From Cheilinus undulatus (Eukaryota > Chordata > Actinopteri > Labriformes > Labridae): DNA of 64,000 nt. The notes under the pieces are model-generated. The model ran no database searches. It saw only the letters and a program-made list of their open reading frames with translations, and was not told where the DNA came from. The position numbers and the translations under genes are program-made. Location of the stretch: the NCBI RefSeq assembly GCF_018320785.1, contig NC_054886.1:33773732-33837731 (forward strand). The letters run 5' to 3'. Positions 47,801 through 57,993 of this stretch are shown here, piece by piece (the first letter of the stretch is position 1; every line of letters begins with the position of its first letter).

Positions 47801-50800
47801 ACTGGTTAGGTTTAGGGTCAGCCTGTCAGCAAGTGGATAGAGCTGAAATTTCGTCGTAGGTAATATACATCACGCCCCAGCGTAGAGGTTTCGCCCCAGT
47901 GTAGAGGTTTCGCCCCAGCGTAGAGGTCTCCAACCGAACGCCCCAGCGTAGAGGTTTGCCCGAGGGTTGCAGCCAGATGCCTCTCGGAATGCTAGCTAGC
48001 AGGCTGACAGGAAGTTGCGCATTAGGCGGGCGTTACGTTCGGCTTAGACCACGATTTCAATATGGAAGCCTCCACGAATGGGCTTCAAAAGCCATTTTGG
48101 CCTGCCTATTGTAAGCAGATGAATGGCGTCACACAGGGTTTGTCCAATTCTTTCTACAGGGTATGGTGCAAAGACAAAAGCATTCAAAATGACTGAAAAC
48201 GTTTTAGTTTATATGCCAGGCATGGAAAAACACCTGAAATGGAGGCGAAGATAATGGCGTTAGCGCTCCCGAGACGTTTCTCTTACGCAAAACTTTCTCC
48301 TGGCTGCCCTTCTGGTTGCACCCCATAGGGAATCTGAGGACCCGTTGCTTTGTTAGTCTCATAGAGTAATTGCCTGAGTCATTTTTTAATGTTTTCTGAG
48401 AAAAAAGAAAACTTTTTTTTTGGCAAACTAATAGGTTTTTAAGCAATTAGCCGTTATTGTTGTTGATGGCCAGGCAGCTGGTTAAGTAGGTTATGATGTA
48501 ACTATTTCAGTAAAGTTGCATTTGGTTGTACACACAAAGATGAAACGGGCGGCGTATACAGATTTGTTCATTCTGACACCAGGTTTCAAAAAGTAGCAAT
48601 TTTGGGCTCCCAAAACGTGTCGTTTCGTGTGGATGAAACGCTGATGCAATAAAATACCTTTGCAGATAAACTTGTCTCAGTTTGGAAGGCCTCAAAGGCG
48701 AAGAGACAGGGTCTGCAGGAAGTAGTCTTCTGCTGTGCTATAAATGCTGTTAAGCTTTTTCAAATCTGTCATTGTAAGGATTCCGTGGACCAACAACTGT
48801 TGAAGTATTTATTTATCCATCTGAGATTGGTTTTATTGTCATGACCAAAGACGTGACCAAAAACATAAAATTGAATCTTTACCTGTGTGTTAATGACAGA
48901 CACCTTCCTTGGGTACCGCAGCAAAAAACTCAGCTGAAAAAATGAAACAAACTTGTAGACATCCAGCACCACAACGTTCCGTATAAAAGCCTCATCGAGG
49001 CCTCTGTGGTCTGTCCGGTTAGCTTTCTCCCACCTAAAATAGAAAACGTGCTTCAGTCAACATACACCTGAATTTTACTCAATCTTTTGTTTGTTTCTGG
49101 TGTCCTACCTGCCCTCGCCTGTCAGTGTGACATCCTCTGCTGAAATGGAGGTGAGCGGCACTCCATCCATCACCACTAGAAGGTCAACGATAGTGTTATC
49201 GGATATGGACACGTTTCTGAGAGTAACTGTTCTAGAAAGTGGAATCCAAGAACAGCAAGTCAGTTAATCTACTAAACCAGTTTCTTTTTCCTAAATGATG
49301 CATTTAACATTGATTAAACTTAACCTCAAATTCAGATTTGTTGACTTTTAACAATGCGGTGTCTCATAATTCCACTCTTTTGTTTCTCAAAGGCAAGAAA
49401 ATGTTTTAAATTTAAATTTTAATCAATTCATATTAATGCCAAATACGATCAAGACACTCTGGCTGTGACAGTACATCTATGACAGCCACTCTCACAGACC
49501 GTTCATCTGAGACGCTGCTTTTTCAGAACGAAAGAGCCATAATTTACAGGTACGTTTTAGGGTTGTTGTTTTTTTCCATCTTTTTTTCATAAAGTCTTGC
49601 AGTGGCATTCATGAAATCACCACATTGCAAACATTACAGACTAAGAAAAATTTCATTAAAAAAAAAAAAAAAAAAACGAAAAAGCCAGTTAGACTGGTTT
49701 TAAGCCTGATTTATGCCTCTGTGTTGCATCGATGCCGCACCTACGCTGTCGCCGCAATGCCGTCATTGACCATTCGAAGTTCTGAGTTGGGGGAACGGGT
49801 CTCTCTGCAGTTTAACACCATGCCGCTAGGGGTGTGTGGCTGTGTGTGTGTTATGCTTTCAGAGGTGTCACATCCGAATGCTTGTTTATCTTCCAGTCAT
49901 GGTGACCGAGGTAGTGTTGGAGTGTGTTTGGAGTTGGAGCTCATCGATATCGACAAACAAATTCTTTTGTTGCAAATGTTGACGTGCAGGCGACAGGAAA
50001 GGCGTTTGCAGAGGTGGTCTGTATGACCACTTTATGAGTCGAGGCTGAGAACAGGTGAATTTACCACGCTGGTTCGCCTACTGAGGGACCTGGATGGAGA
50101 AAGGACATTTTGAGCAGACCAATCACAGCCGTTGCGGTCCTGCGTCACCGTGACGCGTAGTTAGGATTTTTTGAAGGTGCGTGTCTTTCTATTCTCAGAT
50201 ATACGCCGTCTTGGATGGATGGTCATGTTAGTGGTTGTCAGAAATTGAACTGTCTGAAGTTCAAAATTTGCAGAGGAGAATGCATCAAAATACCCTAGAA
50301 ACATTGATGGGTCCATTGGTAAGTCTATCTATTAATTTAGCTTCCTTCTTCTGTTGGCTAAGTGCAGCAACCCTGTCCAGAGATTGTCCGGTTAACCAGA
50401 ATGGACAAATATCTGCCTGTTTGTTTTTGTCAACTCTTAACTTTTTCCTGTATACACCAAATCCTGCTGATGCATCTGAAACCAGAGCTCTTCATATAGT
50501 GAAGATTGTGACTTTGGTGTACACGTTCTACATTCATATGTAGACTCTATAAATAGAGATTAATACACTAAGATAAATCTAAGAGCTTCTAAAAATATTT
50601 TTCTCAATACTTTAAAACAGTATGGATGCAGACCAGGATAAGTAAGCAGACTAAATATAGACCTGATTCTCTTCTTGGCTGGTGCTGTTAAGGGTTTCAT
50701 AGTCTCGTTCCCCATCAGATGAAGGTCTTCCAGAACCATGGATGTGTCTGGGTACGATACATCAGCGAGCACAGCTGAAGCTAAGGCTGTGTTTGTTAAA

Positions 50801-53800
50801 AATGGATGATGGAGGCTCAAAGTGACACGACCTAGCGGCCATATATCTGCCAGAGCCCCAGACTCGTACCTAAGGAGGAAAAAAAACAGAGATCAGTCAA
50901 AATAACAGAATAAAAAGTTAGACCCGGGGGACTTAACAGATGAGGTTCCTGAGTATACTCTGTCATTTATATGATATTTATTTAGCTTTACTAAATGTTG
51001 CTTAGTGCGGAGCTCATGGTGGATTAACTGCCATAACCACAACATTTTCAGTTCCCCACCTTTCAAGGTAATTGGCACGTAGAGTGAGCTCCTCCAGCTC
51101 TGTGACCCCTGACAGATCTCCTCTCTTTATCTCCTGCAGAGCAGGACCTCCAAAAGCCAGCCTCCTCAGTCTGACCAGACTCTGAAACATGGGGAGAGAC
51201 CCCAGGCAGCTGGAGAAGAGGAAGTGAGAGAATATGTATATAGACTCTTAATACCACATTGAATGTGGGTATCGCTGTTCTATGTTTTCATTCTAACCCA
51301 GGTATTGGTTATATTTACCTGTACGGGTTGTTGAGCAGGTTGAGCTGCTGCAGAGCTACAAGTTTGTTGAACCATTCATGGTTGAGAGCAGTCAGGTTAT
51401 TATCAGACAGATCCAGATTCTCCAGACTCCAAAGAGAATCAAACGCCGATGGATGGATCACAGCTAGACTGTTACCTGAAGGACATTCATATCTGTTTAT
51501 CGATTTACCAGGAAGTGACATCTTTTTAACAAAGTATCATGTAAAGGTGCCGTCCATCCATCCATCCATTTTCTGTACTGCTGATCCCATTAGGGGTCGC
51601 AAGGGGTGCTGGAGCCTATCCCAGCTGTCATTGGGCGAGAGGCGGGGTACACCCTGGACTGGTCGCCAGTCAGTAAGTGCCATCTAACCTAACAGATTTT
51701 AAAAAATGGCACCATGAAACCAGTGCCAATACAGAGTGCATGTGGTAGAAGTAGAAAATCCATCAAACATCTCTTTGACAACACTTTATGTTTGGTATAG
51801 TTTAAGCCCACCACAGTCCATAAACTGGACTTTTAAGAATTTTAAATGACTTTTTTTAAACTTTCAATTCTGGAAACTCTGCCACACTGTTGCCTTTAAA
51901 TTTTTCTGCTACTCAGACACGGTAGACCACCAGACTGTCTTTTCACGTCTTGAGGCATGGGTTGGAATTTGGGTGTTTTCACACCTAAAAGTCCGGACCA
52001 AGGTCCGTGTTTTTGTTACATTGTATACATTTGGTTCAGTCTGTTTGGGTTTCACACTGTCATTATTGTAAACAGACTAACAGACTTTACATGACGAACC
52101 TACGTGATATTGTCATCAACTACGTGGTTTGTGTGTCTCTGTAGTTTACAGTGATTGGCCATTTTGCCGGCGGGCGTCTGACGTCAACACGTTGAATAAC
52201 GCCAGTCTTGAATGTTGTAAACAATGAATGAAATCATTCCTACCATCATATTATTGTTGATATTCAACTACCAAAAGCAACAACTTGAAGAGCTGTAAAT
52301 ATGACTGGTCTGAGTTTGTCTTATGAGTTTTATCATTAGACAACAACTTTATCATTGTCAACAGGAAAGGAGAAGAAAGTACGCAATCCTGCGAGCCATT
52401 GCAACAGCGACTCAGGAGAGAAGGAATGTGTTGTAAAACTCTTAAAAAGATGAGCTGTCAGTAGTGAGGTATAACTCTATCTACAATTTATGAAATTTTC
52501 TGTGCTTGGACAATCCCCATTCAACATAATAACGGACACTTCTACTCCTCGCGTAACGTAAAGCAGCTACCGTTAGCCCACCCTGTCCAGGCTGCTGGTT
52601 AATTTCGGTAGCGTGAGATTGTTGTGGGCTGTTCTGCGGCTCATTTTGTTTTGGTGATGAATTTCCTTTGCTGGTAGTCACGTCGTAACTTCCTGTCATT
52701 GATACAAAGGTCCGAACCTTTCAAAATAACGCTTTCACACCGGGCATGAACCAGATCGTGGTTCTGTTTGGTCCAGACCAAGACCACCTCTTTTAGTCAG
52801 ACCAAGGTCCGACTGTTTGGTCCGGACCACGGTCCAGGGGAGGTTTCACACCTATCGTCCGAAAGTCTGGACCACACAACGTAGGTGTGAAGCCCCCTTA
52901 GATACTGTCCTAAAGTTGTTCCAATCCTAACCCCGAATTTCCATATACAGCGTGCGCGCCGCACACCGAAGCGCCGCGGGTTTGCCCCAACCGAAAGGCA
53001 AGCGACCTCGCCCACTGGAAGTGAGTCTAGAGCGCTGCGCAATGGCGCGCAGCACTGATCATCAGGAAGAGATCACGGGAGAACTGCGAGTTCACGCAGG
53101 AATAGCATGTCAACAGTGAACTATTTTACCTTTTGGGGTTAATTTATCATCCTTTCCGGTATAAGTCCATGATATTATTGCTTCCTCCATTGAGTGAGTA
53201 CAGTAGGAAGTCAAAAGGTTCATGTTTGCTTAAAGGATCTGTGGTTTTATGCAAGATTCTTTGGCTAAATATCCCCAAAACTTAACTTTTCCACGTCAAA
53301 GGTGCCACTGTAGCTCGGTGACCCACTGACCTCTCGGTGACCCTTTGCTCTCGCTGCAGGACGAGACGTGATATTGATATAGTAATGATTTGCGGTCGGG
53401 AGTCCGTGCATTGTGTTTTATTTTGAAAGAACCGGATGTTCTACTCTTGTGACTTCCATGGTTGGTGGTTTCTGAACAATGGTTAATTTACGAGGTTTGG
53501 CAGCAGCGGGCGCCGAAATAGACGCTCCAGGCACGCGCCGCTGCTGGTCTGAAGCACCGGCTATGGAAATGCTCTGAAGGACTAGAGATGGAGCGAAGTG
53601 CTCCGCAGTTCGATTTGCCGGCGTTCTGCAGCGCACACGCTGTATATGGAAATTCGGGGTTAGAAGGACTTTTTAGGAATGTTTGGGCCAGTTCTCTGCT
53701 ACGGCCCCACTTGTCTGTGGGGCCCTCAGGGCTCAATCCTAGGCCCATTTTGAGAAATGCAAAATGTATCTCTTTTGGTTTGCAGATGATTTGCAGATCT

Positions 53801-56621
53801 ACCCGCCTATAAAAACAGGCTGTGCATGCTCGGCTAGATTGTCTTGAGAATGTTAAATCCTAGATGGAGCTAAATTTCTTTGAACTGAATGAAAAGAAAA
53901 CCAGATCATTGTCTTTGGTCAGTCTGACCTCCTGATTGGTTCTGATGGTTTTCTTGGCCCTCCAGCATCCAACAGTGGTCCCTCTGTTGAAAAATCTAGG
54001 AGTTATTGGCTTTTTTAGTGGCTTTTTTAGTGGTAAAGACGAGTTTCTTATGCTTTGCAATCATTCAAGTGCCTTTTTTTTTAATTAGAATAGATTTCAA
54101 AAATTCCTACTTCCTTCATTTTTGTATATTTTGTTTATTCAATATGAGAATGACAAAAAATATAATTCTCTTTAATGCAACAATTCATCTCAAATTTGCA
54201 ACACAAGTCAAAATCATCACAATTATTATTATTTTTTTTTTCTAGCCCTAGTTTGATCTGATATGTTGGTTATTACTTAGAATAATGTAATGCTTGTGTT
54301 TGTTGGAAAATCCATATGTTATGACATATCAAATCGTAATACTGGTGAAAAAAATCACAATACGATTATTTTCCCAGTTCTTTCAGCCCTACTAAATATT
54401 ACAGCACCATGTATTTTGAAAGCATGTTTTATAACAGTGGTTTTCAAAGTGTGAGGCGGGCCTCCCCTGGGGGGCTCCACAGAGCTTCAGGGGAGGCCCG
54501 GAACCAGAAACCTGAAAAAAGGTGGTTTGCTTTTCTAATCTCTGCCGTGCATTGAGCAAAATGGATAGACTTATAGTTACTATAGGGGACTGTGCTATAG
54601 AGCAGCGTTACTCAACGAGAGAGCCAAATTGTTGAAAAATACTTTTGCAAAAGCCTCAATCTAAGAGGTGAAAAGGGGCAAAAACAGCTTGAAGTAGCAA
54701 TAAAAATAGGTTAAAGGTGGCAAAATGGTCAAAAAGCAGCAGCAAATGGGTGAAAAGGGGCGAAAATGGGGAGAAAAAGAGGAAACAAGTGGTATGTAAA
54801 GGCAAAAGGTAGTTTAAATGGGCAAAAAGTGGCAAAAAAAAAAAAAGTGAAAAAGGGCAAAATGGGAAAAAATGACAAAAAAAATTTTCAAAAATTGGGA
54901 AAAAAAGGAAACAAGTGGTATTTAATAGCAAAAGGTAGCTTATATGGACCAAAAGTTGCAAAAATGGTAAAAAAAAAAAAGGGCAAAAAATGGTCTAACA
55001 GCAGCAAAAAAAAAAAAAAAAAAGGGGTGAAAATGGGCGAAAAGGGGAGTGAAAGTGGAAAAATGGTCAGAAAGTAGCAGAAATGGGTGAGAAGTGACAA
55101 AAATGAGTGGAAAGTGACGAAAATGGGCAAAAAGTAGTCAAGACTGGCAAAACTGGGCAAAAAAAAGAGGAAACAAGTGGTATGTAACGGCAAAAGGTAG
55201 TTTAAATGGGCAAAAAGTGGCAAAAAAAATGTGAAAAAGGGCAAAATAGTAAAAAGAATATATGGCAAAAAGAAAATTCAAAAATTGGGATAAAAAGGAA
55301 ACAAGTAGTATGTAATAGCAAAAGGTAGCTTATATGGACCAGAAGTTGCCAAAAATAGGATAAAAGTGGCCAAAATTGGGAAAAAGTGGCAAAAAGACGT
55401 TGCAGAAATGAGCAGAAGAATTGGGGGGGAGATATTTAATAATGAAAGGTAGCTTAAATGGGCAAAAAGGTGAAAAAGGGCAAAAATTAGATAACTGTGG
55501 AAAAAATGTAGAAAAGAGGCAAAAAGAAGTTGTAAAATGGCCCAAAAAATATGAAAAAGGGGTTTCTAATGGCTTTATAACTGAATAGGACATCTGCAAA
55601 CCAAAATATCTAAAATATATTAATGTTAAAAATGTTTAAAGATTAGTCATAAATGTTTGAAATGTTGTTGGTTTTTTGTTTTCAATTTCAATCCTTTTTG
55701 TGGGCGGGGGTCCAACAAATGAATAATTTCTTCTTAGGGGAGGCTCACTCTCCCACACTTTGAAAACCCCTGTTTTATAATAATACGAGGGGGAAAAGCG
55801 GTTAAAGAGGCAATGCTAGCCTCTTGGCTTACAGCTGTGGATACAAAGTCCAAGAGATCCACAGACTTGGTGAGGCTGTCACAGAAGACATATTGTTAAT
55901 TTATTAAAAGTGCAGTGATTTGGTGTTCAATGGCTCAAAACACACCGTTAATACAAAATGTAAACAGGGTGGGAGTATGAATGGGGGGCGTGGCCATGAT
56001 GAAGCTGGCTAAGTTGACCAGTGGACTCCACAGTGTCTCTCATGCTTCCTCAATGCTATAATGCTGTGTGAAATCCCACTCAGGGTTCACAGCAAGGCTG
56101 TCGCTGAATCACCATGTGTGAACAGCATGTACAGTGGTGTTTCATAAGATTGTCTCACTTTCTAATCTGTGTTGAAAGAAAGGGTTTCAGATGTAACCCT
56201 TTCAGTTTTGTCAATGGAAAAAATATTCAAAAATATGTTTCAGATACCAGAAAGACTGGGTTAAAAATCTCAGCGCATCTGAGTGGAACTGGATATCACA
56301 AATGAAAAAATAGTTGGATTCTGCCTTGCTCTGGAAACTCAAATCAATGAAACCGTCATTACCGTGTAGACTCAGAGCCCTCAGCTGCACGTGTCCCGTC
56401 AGATCATCACCAGCCACCTCCGTGATGTTGTTGAAGGACAGATCAAGGCTCAAGGCACGGTCCGTTACCACAGGAACATGGATGAACCCGCCGTGGGAGC
56501 AATTACAGAAGAACTGTAGGTCACAGCGTCCACATGATGGTCTCTCATTATCAGTGCCTGACCTCTGACCCCAGTAGAGGAGGAACAGGAGAGGGACATA
56601 GAAGATGGTCCACAGCCCCAT
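35477..56621 (-). CDS. tlr2: Toll-like receptor 2
   Basis: Cell-surface pattern-recognition receptor that, with TLR1-type partners, senses microbial lipopeptides and signals through MyD88. Eleven coding exons, in transcript order: 56621-56363, 51475-51319, 51209-51060, 50869-50663, 49231-49109, 49033-48883, 44161-43997, 41304-41125, 41024-40884, 40807-40302, 35891-35477. They sum to 2454 nt and join in phase with no stop: 817 residues, normal for the family. Signal peptide about 1-21, leucine-rich repeats to about 530, LRR C-cap (CSCDF), TM about 594-616, the TLR2-type [15 protein letters not shown] linker, TIR from about 653 ([18 protein letters not shown]; box 2 [11 protein letters not shown] with the BB-loop proline kept; box 3 FWESL). 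The TIR and the CHRVLF/WYLKMxWAW wording match TLR2 rather than TLR1/6/10. A 5' UTR exon ends at 59356. Mammalian TLR2 has one coding exon; intron-rich tlr2 is known in some teleosts. rnf175 lies 1 kb away, tail to tail. Confidence 0.97.
36058..36725. mobile_element. pogo/Tigger-like element in tlr2 intron
   Basis: Terminal repeats CCGTATTTTCCGGACTATAA are near-perfect inverted copies, flanked by TA at 36056 and 36726, the Tc1/mariner-superfamily target site. Inside, the plus frame near 36435-36610 reads [20 protein letters not shown] ... [14 protein letters not shown]. This looks like a CENPB-type DNA-binding region of a pogo transposase. The catalytic domain is missing. Confidence 0.85.
36902..37440. 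mobile_element. Tc1/mariner-type MITE
   Basis: Left end CAGTGCTTAACAAATTTATT and its inverted copy at the right are flanked by TA. Near the right end the frame reads [20 protein letters not shown], like the start of a Tc1-type transposase helix-turn-helix. The rest of the transposase is absent. Confidence 0.85.
37442..38020. other. AT-rich tlr2 intron sequence
   Basis: Long A and T runs and a short G run (37564). No feature recognised. Confidence 0.4.
38025..38699. mobile_element. TTAA-flanked MITE with about 260-bp inverted arms
   Basis: TTAA flanks both sides (38021-38024 and 38700-38703). The left arm (AGGGATACTTCAACATTTTG ... CTAGATCTGGGG ... AACTTGTCCATGAGAG-like) returns in reverse over about 38444-38699. 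TTAA duplications are typical of piggyBac and Kolobok elements. No coding region. Confidence 0.8.
38840..40165 (+). mobile_element. tRNA-derived SINE split by a TTAA-type element
   Basis: The 5' part CCTAGTGGTTAAGTCATTGC at 38840-38895 and the 3' part (GAGTGGTTTCAAATCTGGCT, a B-box remnant, to CTAATAAAGGCACC) at 40038-40165 make one SINE when the 38896-40037 insertion is ignored. The tail matches the SINE at 10040-10172. Just before it, GGTTGGGGACCACTG looks like the end of a hAT-type copy. Confidence 0.7.
38896..40037. mobile_element. Kolobok/piggyBac-like element inserted in a SINE
   Basis: TTAA on both sides (38892-38895 and 40038-40041). Terminal inverted repeats AGGGGCTCTATGTAAGATTT and, reverse-complemented from the right, AGGGACTCTATGCAAGATTT. 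No transposase was recognised in 1.1 kb. Confidence 0.8.
40302..40807 (-). CDS. tlr2: tlr2 coding exon 10 (LRR-CT, TM, TIR start)
   Basis: 506 nt encode the last LRR, the [14 protein letters not shown]-cap, the 23-residue TM segment [20 protein letters not shown]..., a very basic stretch [11 protein letters not shown], and the first TIR strand [16 protein letters not shown]. Donor CCAAG|GTAATA. Confidence 0.96.
40884..41024 (-). CDS. tlr2: tlr2 coding exon 9
   Basis: 47 codons for two leucine-rich repeats ([40 protein letters not shown]). Phase 0 at both ends. Confidence 0.95.
41125..41304 (-). CDS. tlr2: tlr2 coding exon 8
   Basis: 60 codons of LRRs including [20 protein letters not shown] and [19 protein letters not shown]. 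It joins exon 9 across a 100-bp intron at TLE|VLDLSNN, the TLEILDVSNN region of human TLR2. Confidence 0.94.
41310..43990. other. tlr2 intron with retroelement debris
   Basis: About 42050-42480 on the minus strand holds [20 protein letters not shown] then [19 protein letters not shown], like a segment downstream of reverse transcriptase in some fish retroelements. It breaks at a stop. 41500-41650 has a weak tRNA-SINE look. A run of about 24 T lies at 42858-42881. Nothing certain elsewhere. Confidence 0.4.
43997..44161 (-). CDS. tlr2: tlr2 coding exon 7
   Basis: 55 codons: [20 protein letters not shown] then [19 protein letters not shown]. It aligns with human [20 protein letters not shown]. 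Donor AAG|GTGCTT is weak but required by frame. Confidence 0.94.
45148..45676. mobile_element. Inverted-repeat MITE in tlr2 intron
   Basis: The left arm at about 45150-45235 (CTGAGGGTATTTTTTTACCC, ATTATAAACACATTTTTTGG, CACTGCCATTGCAGTTTGAT) returns reverse-complemented at about 45583-45676. The 350-bp centre is non-coding. The end reads AACCCTCGTGAGTCCCTAAG. Confidence 0.65.
45835..46450. repeat. Two-copy tandem duplication, offset about 345 bp
   Basis: GTTAAAAATCAATNTTGATGCC, the TTTGACACTC block and AAAATAATTCACTTTTTGTG occur near 45905-46020 and again near 46260-46365. Each copy includes a GGGTATNTTTTNCC start. It resembles terminal parts of the neighbouring inverted-repeat element. Confidence 0.6.
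46505..46925. repeat. Dispersed repeat copy B
   Basis: Near copy of 1064-1480, same strand (shared TGTAGACATGTCAGTACACG, AACTCACTGCTGTT, GGGCGTATCCATCTGC). Here the TCTGTCTGTCACATC block runs straight into the rest, so the uninterrupted layout can be read from this copy. Confidence 0.65.
47391..47978. mobile_element. Foldback element with 66-bp repeats in its arms
   Basis: The left arm from CTGGCTGCAGCCCTCGAGCA and the right arm to GAGGGTTGCAGCCAG are inverted copies. The left arm contains about three 66-bp tandem units with GTTGGAGACCTCTACGCTGG (GTTTAGTTGG at about 47490 and 47556). The right arm has the same motif inverted (CGCCCCAGCGTAGAGG). A 200-bp core with TCTGACTGGTTAGGTTTAGG separates them. 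The 66-bp period leaves an open frame of repeated Trp-Arg-Pro, which I do not treat as a gene. Confidence 0.75.
48883..49033 (-). CDS. tlr2: tlr2 coding exon 6
   Basis: Encodes [20 protein letters not shown] and [14 protein letters not shown], an irregular LRR segment of the central TLR2 solenoid. CAG|GTAAAG donor. Confidence 0.93.
49109..49231 (-). CDS. tlr2: tlr2 coding exon 5
   Basis: Encodes [20 protein letters not shown] and [20 protein letters not shown], matching the human TFRNVKITDESLF region. Confidence 0.93.
49690..50215 (+). pseudogene. PIF/Harbinger-type element fragment
   Basis: The plus frame at about 49925-50110 reads [20 protein letters not shown] ... [20 protein letters not shown] with stops. 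This resembles the N-terminus of Harbinger transposases (RWWVRPLxxxRxxxGEFxxLVxELR). The rest of the transposase is missing. The flanks have GATTTATGCCTCTGTGTTGC-like sequence. It lies between tlr2 coding exons 4 and 5 and cannot be part of the receptor. Confidence 0.55.
50663..50869 (-). CDS. tlr2: tlr2 coding exon 4
   Basis: 69 codons: [20 protein letters not shown] through [20 protein letters not shown]. Donor CAG|GTCTAT is atypical but keeps the frame into the next exon. Confidence 0.92.
51060..51209 (-). CDS. tlr2: tlr2 coding exon 3
   Basis: 50 codons: [20 protein letters not shown] then [19 protein letters not shown]. An LRR pair aligning with human FSHLTKLQILRVG...FAGLTFLEELEI. Confidence 0.94.
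51319..51475 (-). CDS. tlr2: tlr2 coding exon 2
   Basis: Encodes [20 protein letters not shown] and [18 protein letters not shown]. Canonical LRRs with CAG acceptor and CAG|GTAAAT donor. Confidence 0.95.
51548..51675. mobile_element. LINE 3' tail fragment
   Basis: A (CATC)n run leads into TTTTCTGTACTGCTGATCCC, GGGGTCGC, GGTGCTGGAGCCTATCCCAG and GGCGGGGTACACCCTGGAC. This tail is very common in fish genomes and belongs to L2-type LINEs by my recollection. About 130 bp only. Confidence 0.65.
51971..52897. mobile_element. MITE A inside the LINE remnant
   Basis: Ends GGGTGTTTTCACACCTA and, reverse-complemented, GGGGGCTTCACACCTACG. Subterminal inverted AAGTCCGGACC/GGTCCAGACTTT pairs, plus further GGTCCGGACCACGG palindromes near the right end. 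TTA follows the right end, compatible with a PIF/Harbinger target, but the left side reads TTT. No coding region. Confidence 0.65.
52927..53663. mobile_element. MITE B inside the LINE remnant
   Basis: Near-perfect terminal inverted repeats CTAACCCCGAATTTCCATAT on the left and its reverse complement on the right, extending into ACAGCGTG/CACGCTGT. GC-rich subterminal zones (GCGCGCCGC, GGCGCGCAGC). No transposase. Target duplication not clear because the ends are palindromic. Confidence 0.8.
54435..55772. mobile_element. hAT-type element with perfect target duplication, filled by array
   Basis: Ends CAGTGGTTTTCAAAGTGTG and, reverse-complemented, CAGGGGTTTTCAAAGTGTG. Flanked by TTTTATAA on both sides (54427-54434 and 55773-55780). 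The interior from 54660 to 55560 is the GGCAAAAATGG-type array. At 54605-54655, GTTACTCAACGAGAGAGCC resembles the start of the 32833-33629 element, so a second element may be nested here. Confidence 0.9.
55781..56360. other. tlr2 intron 3' of coding exon 1, nothing recognised
   Basis: Mixed sequence without a repeat or RNA gene that I recognise. Confidence 0.4.
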
Positions 56622-56622
56622 A
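56363..56622 (-). CDS. tlr2: tlr2 coding exon 1 (start codon, signal peptide, LRR-NT)
   Basis: The ATG at 56621-56619 follows the acceptor CCTTACAG|T by one base, so the start codon opens this exon. [20 protein letters not shown] is a clear signal peptide. A Cys-rich cap ([13 protein letters not shown]) and the first [16 protein letters not shown], follow. Donor CACG|GTAATG. Confidence 0.95.
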
Positions 56623-57460
56623 CTGTAAGGAAAAATAGACAACGGCTGACAGATGTAAAAAAATGTAACAGAGTTATCAAGATGCAGCGAGACAGACTCA
56701 TGAAACAACAGTGAAGTTCATCCAGGGAGGAAGTGTGTACTAGAAAAACAAGGAAGTCTTAATCATTTTATAGCATGAACCTCCTACCTACCCAAAATAC
56801 TCCCCTCATGAGCCAAAAACAAAACGGGGTGGGACAAAACTACGACACTTCTTCAGCTTTCATCACACAAATGACATGCATGCATTTTGAATGTTTTGCA
56901 TTATTTTTTTTGACATTCCAGCCCTACGTTACAGTCATAAATGTTATTCTTAAATCACCAGCATTTAACAGGCACTAAGGATGTCTGCCTGCAGGGATTT
57001 TACCCCATTCAAGAGCACACAATGATAACAAATGAAAATTTGTCCCCCTATGATTTGGGACTTGTATGATGAATGGACTTGTAGCCACTGTAATGTGCAA
57101 ACAAAGACTCGTTGGTAGGCTTGCCATCTCTCTTGCTAAGATATTTCATTTCAAACACGTATGAAAATTGCTGAAAGAAATAGTTTTATGGAGAAGTTAA
57201 TTCTCCACCAGATTATGATTGATACATATTTCTATGGTGAAAGCTAATAAAATTACATCAGCTTCCTCATCCTCCCTCCCTTAGCTCATCAATGTAAACA
57301 GATAGCAGTTGATGGTAAAAATTGTCAGCCATCATTTACCAAAAGGTGCGCCTACCTTGTTTTGACCTCACCAATTGTAGCAAGTTTATTAGAATGAACC
57401 AGTTTAACCCCTAGTAACCTTTGAAATGCTTATTTAAGTGGGACTCAGTAAGGTCTAGAC

Positions 57461-57993
57461 CAGGCCTATTCAACTAGAGGCCCGGGGGCCACACACGGCC
57501 CAGAACCAACCCCCAAGTGGCCCAACCTGTGGTCATGCCAGAGATGCAGAGGGCAACTTGTTTTGCAAATTTTCCTGAATTCCCACAGTATTTCAGACTG
57601 TGAATGCAACACTTTGCGTAGCCTAGCAACAGTCTACCTACAATGCACTGTGTTGCTAGCGATGCTGACACAAGTAGCTCCAAATAATTGTTTTTTTTCA
57701 ACTGTAGCTACAACTGTGTAATTTGAGTTTTTATGCACTTTAAGATATGGCTGGGTAAGATGTGACCAATTTCATTTTATTTATTTTATACACTTTTTCA
57801 CGTGCTTTTGTCATGTTGCCAAATTTAAAAGGGAGACTATGAATAAAAAAGTGCATATTTTTCATTAAATTCATCTGTATTGGTTCAAAATTTGACATTA
57901 CCAGCTGCAAACTGGGCCCCGAACATATCTGGCCCACCTACATTTCTTGATGTTAAAATTTGGTCAGGTTGAATTTGTAATTGAATAGCCCTG
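57461..57993. mobile_element. hAT-type element with perfect target duplication
   Basis: Ends CAGGCCTATTCAACTAGAGG and, reverse-complemented, CAGGGCTATTCAATTACAAA. Both sides carry GTCTAGAC (57453-57460 and 57994-58001). 533 bp, no array, no transposase. In the 5' intron of tlr2. Confidence 0.9.

Larger units (their letters stand above)
51850..54025 (+). pseudogene. L2-like LINE reverse-transcriptase remnant split by two MITEs
   Basis: Before the first insertion the frame reads [15 protein letters not shown]. Between insertions: DTVLKLFQS. After the second: LVCG-like [19 protein letters not shown] wording with frame slips, [14 protein letters not shown], then [19 protein letters not shown] and LLKNLGVIG. 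These are RT motifs of a Jockey/L2-type LINE, with the FADD catalytic box recognisable. Many stops and shifts. Confidence 0.7.

Noticed and set aside
49625-50026. 133-codon plus-strand frame between tlr2 exons as an independent gene
   Set aside because: Its C-terminal part resembles a Harbinger transposase N-terminus and stops follow; the front half is composition-driven.
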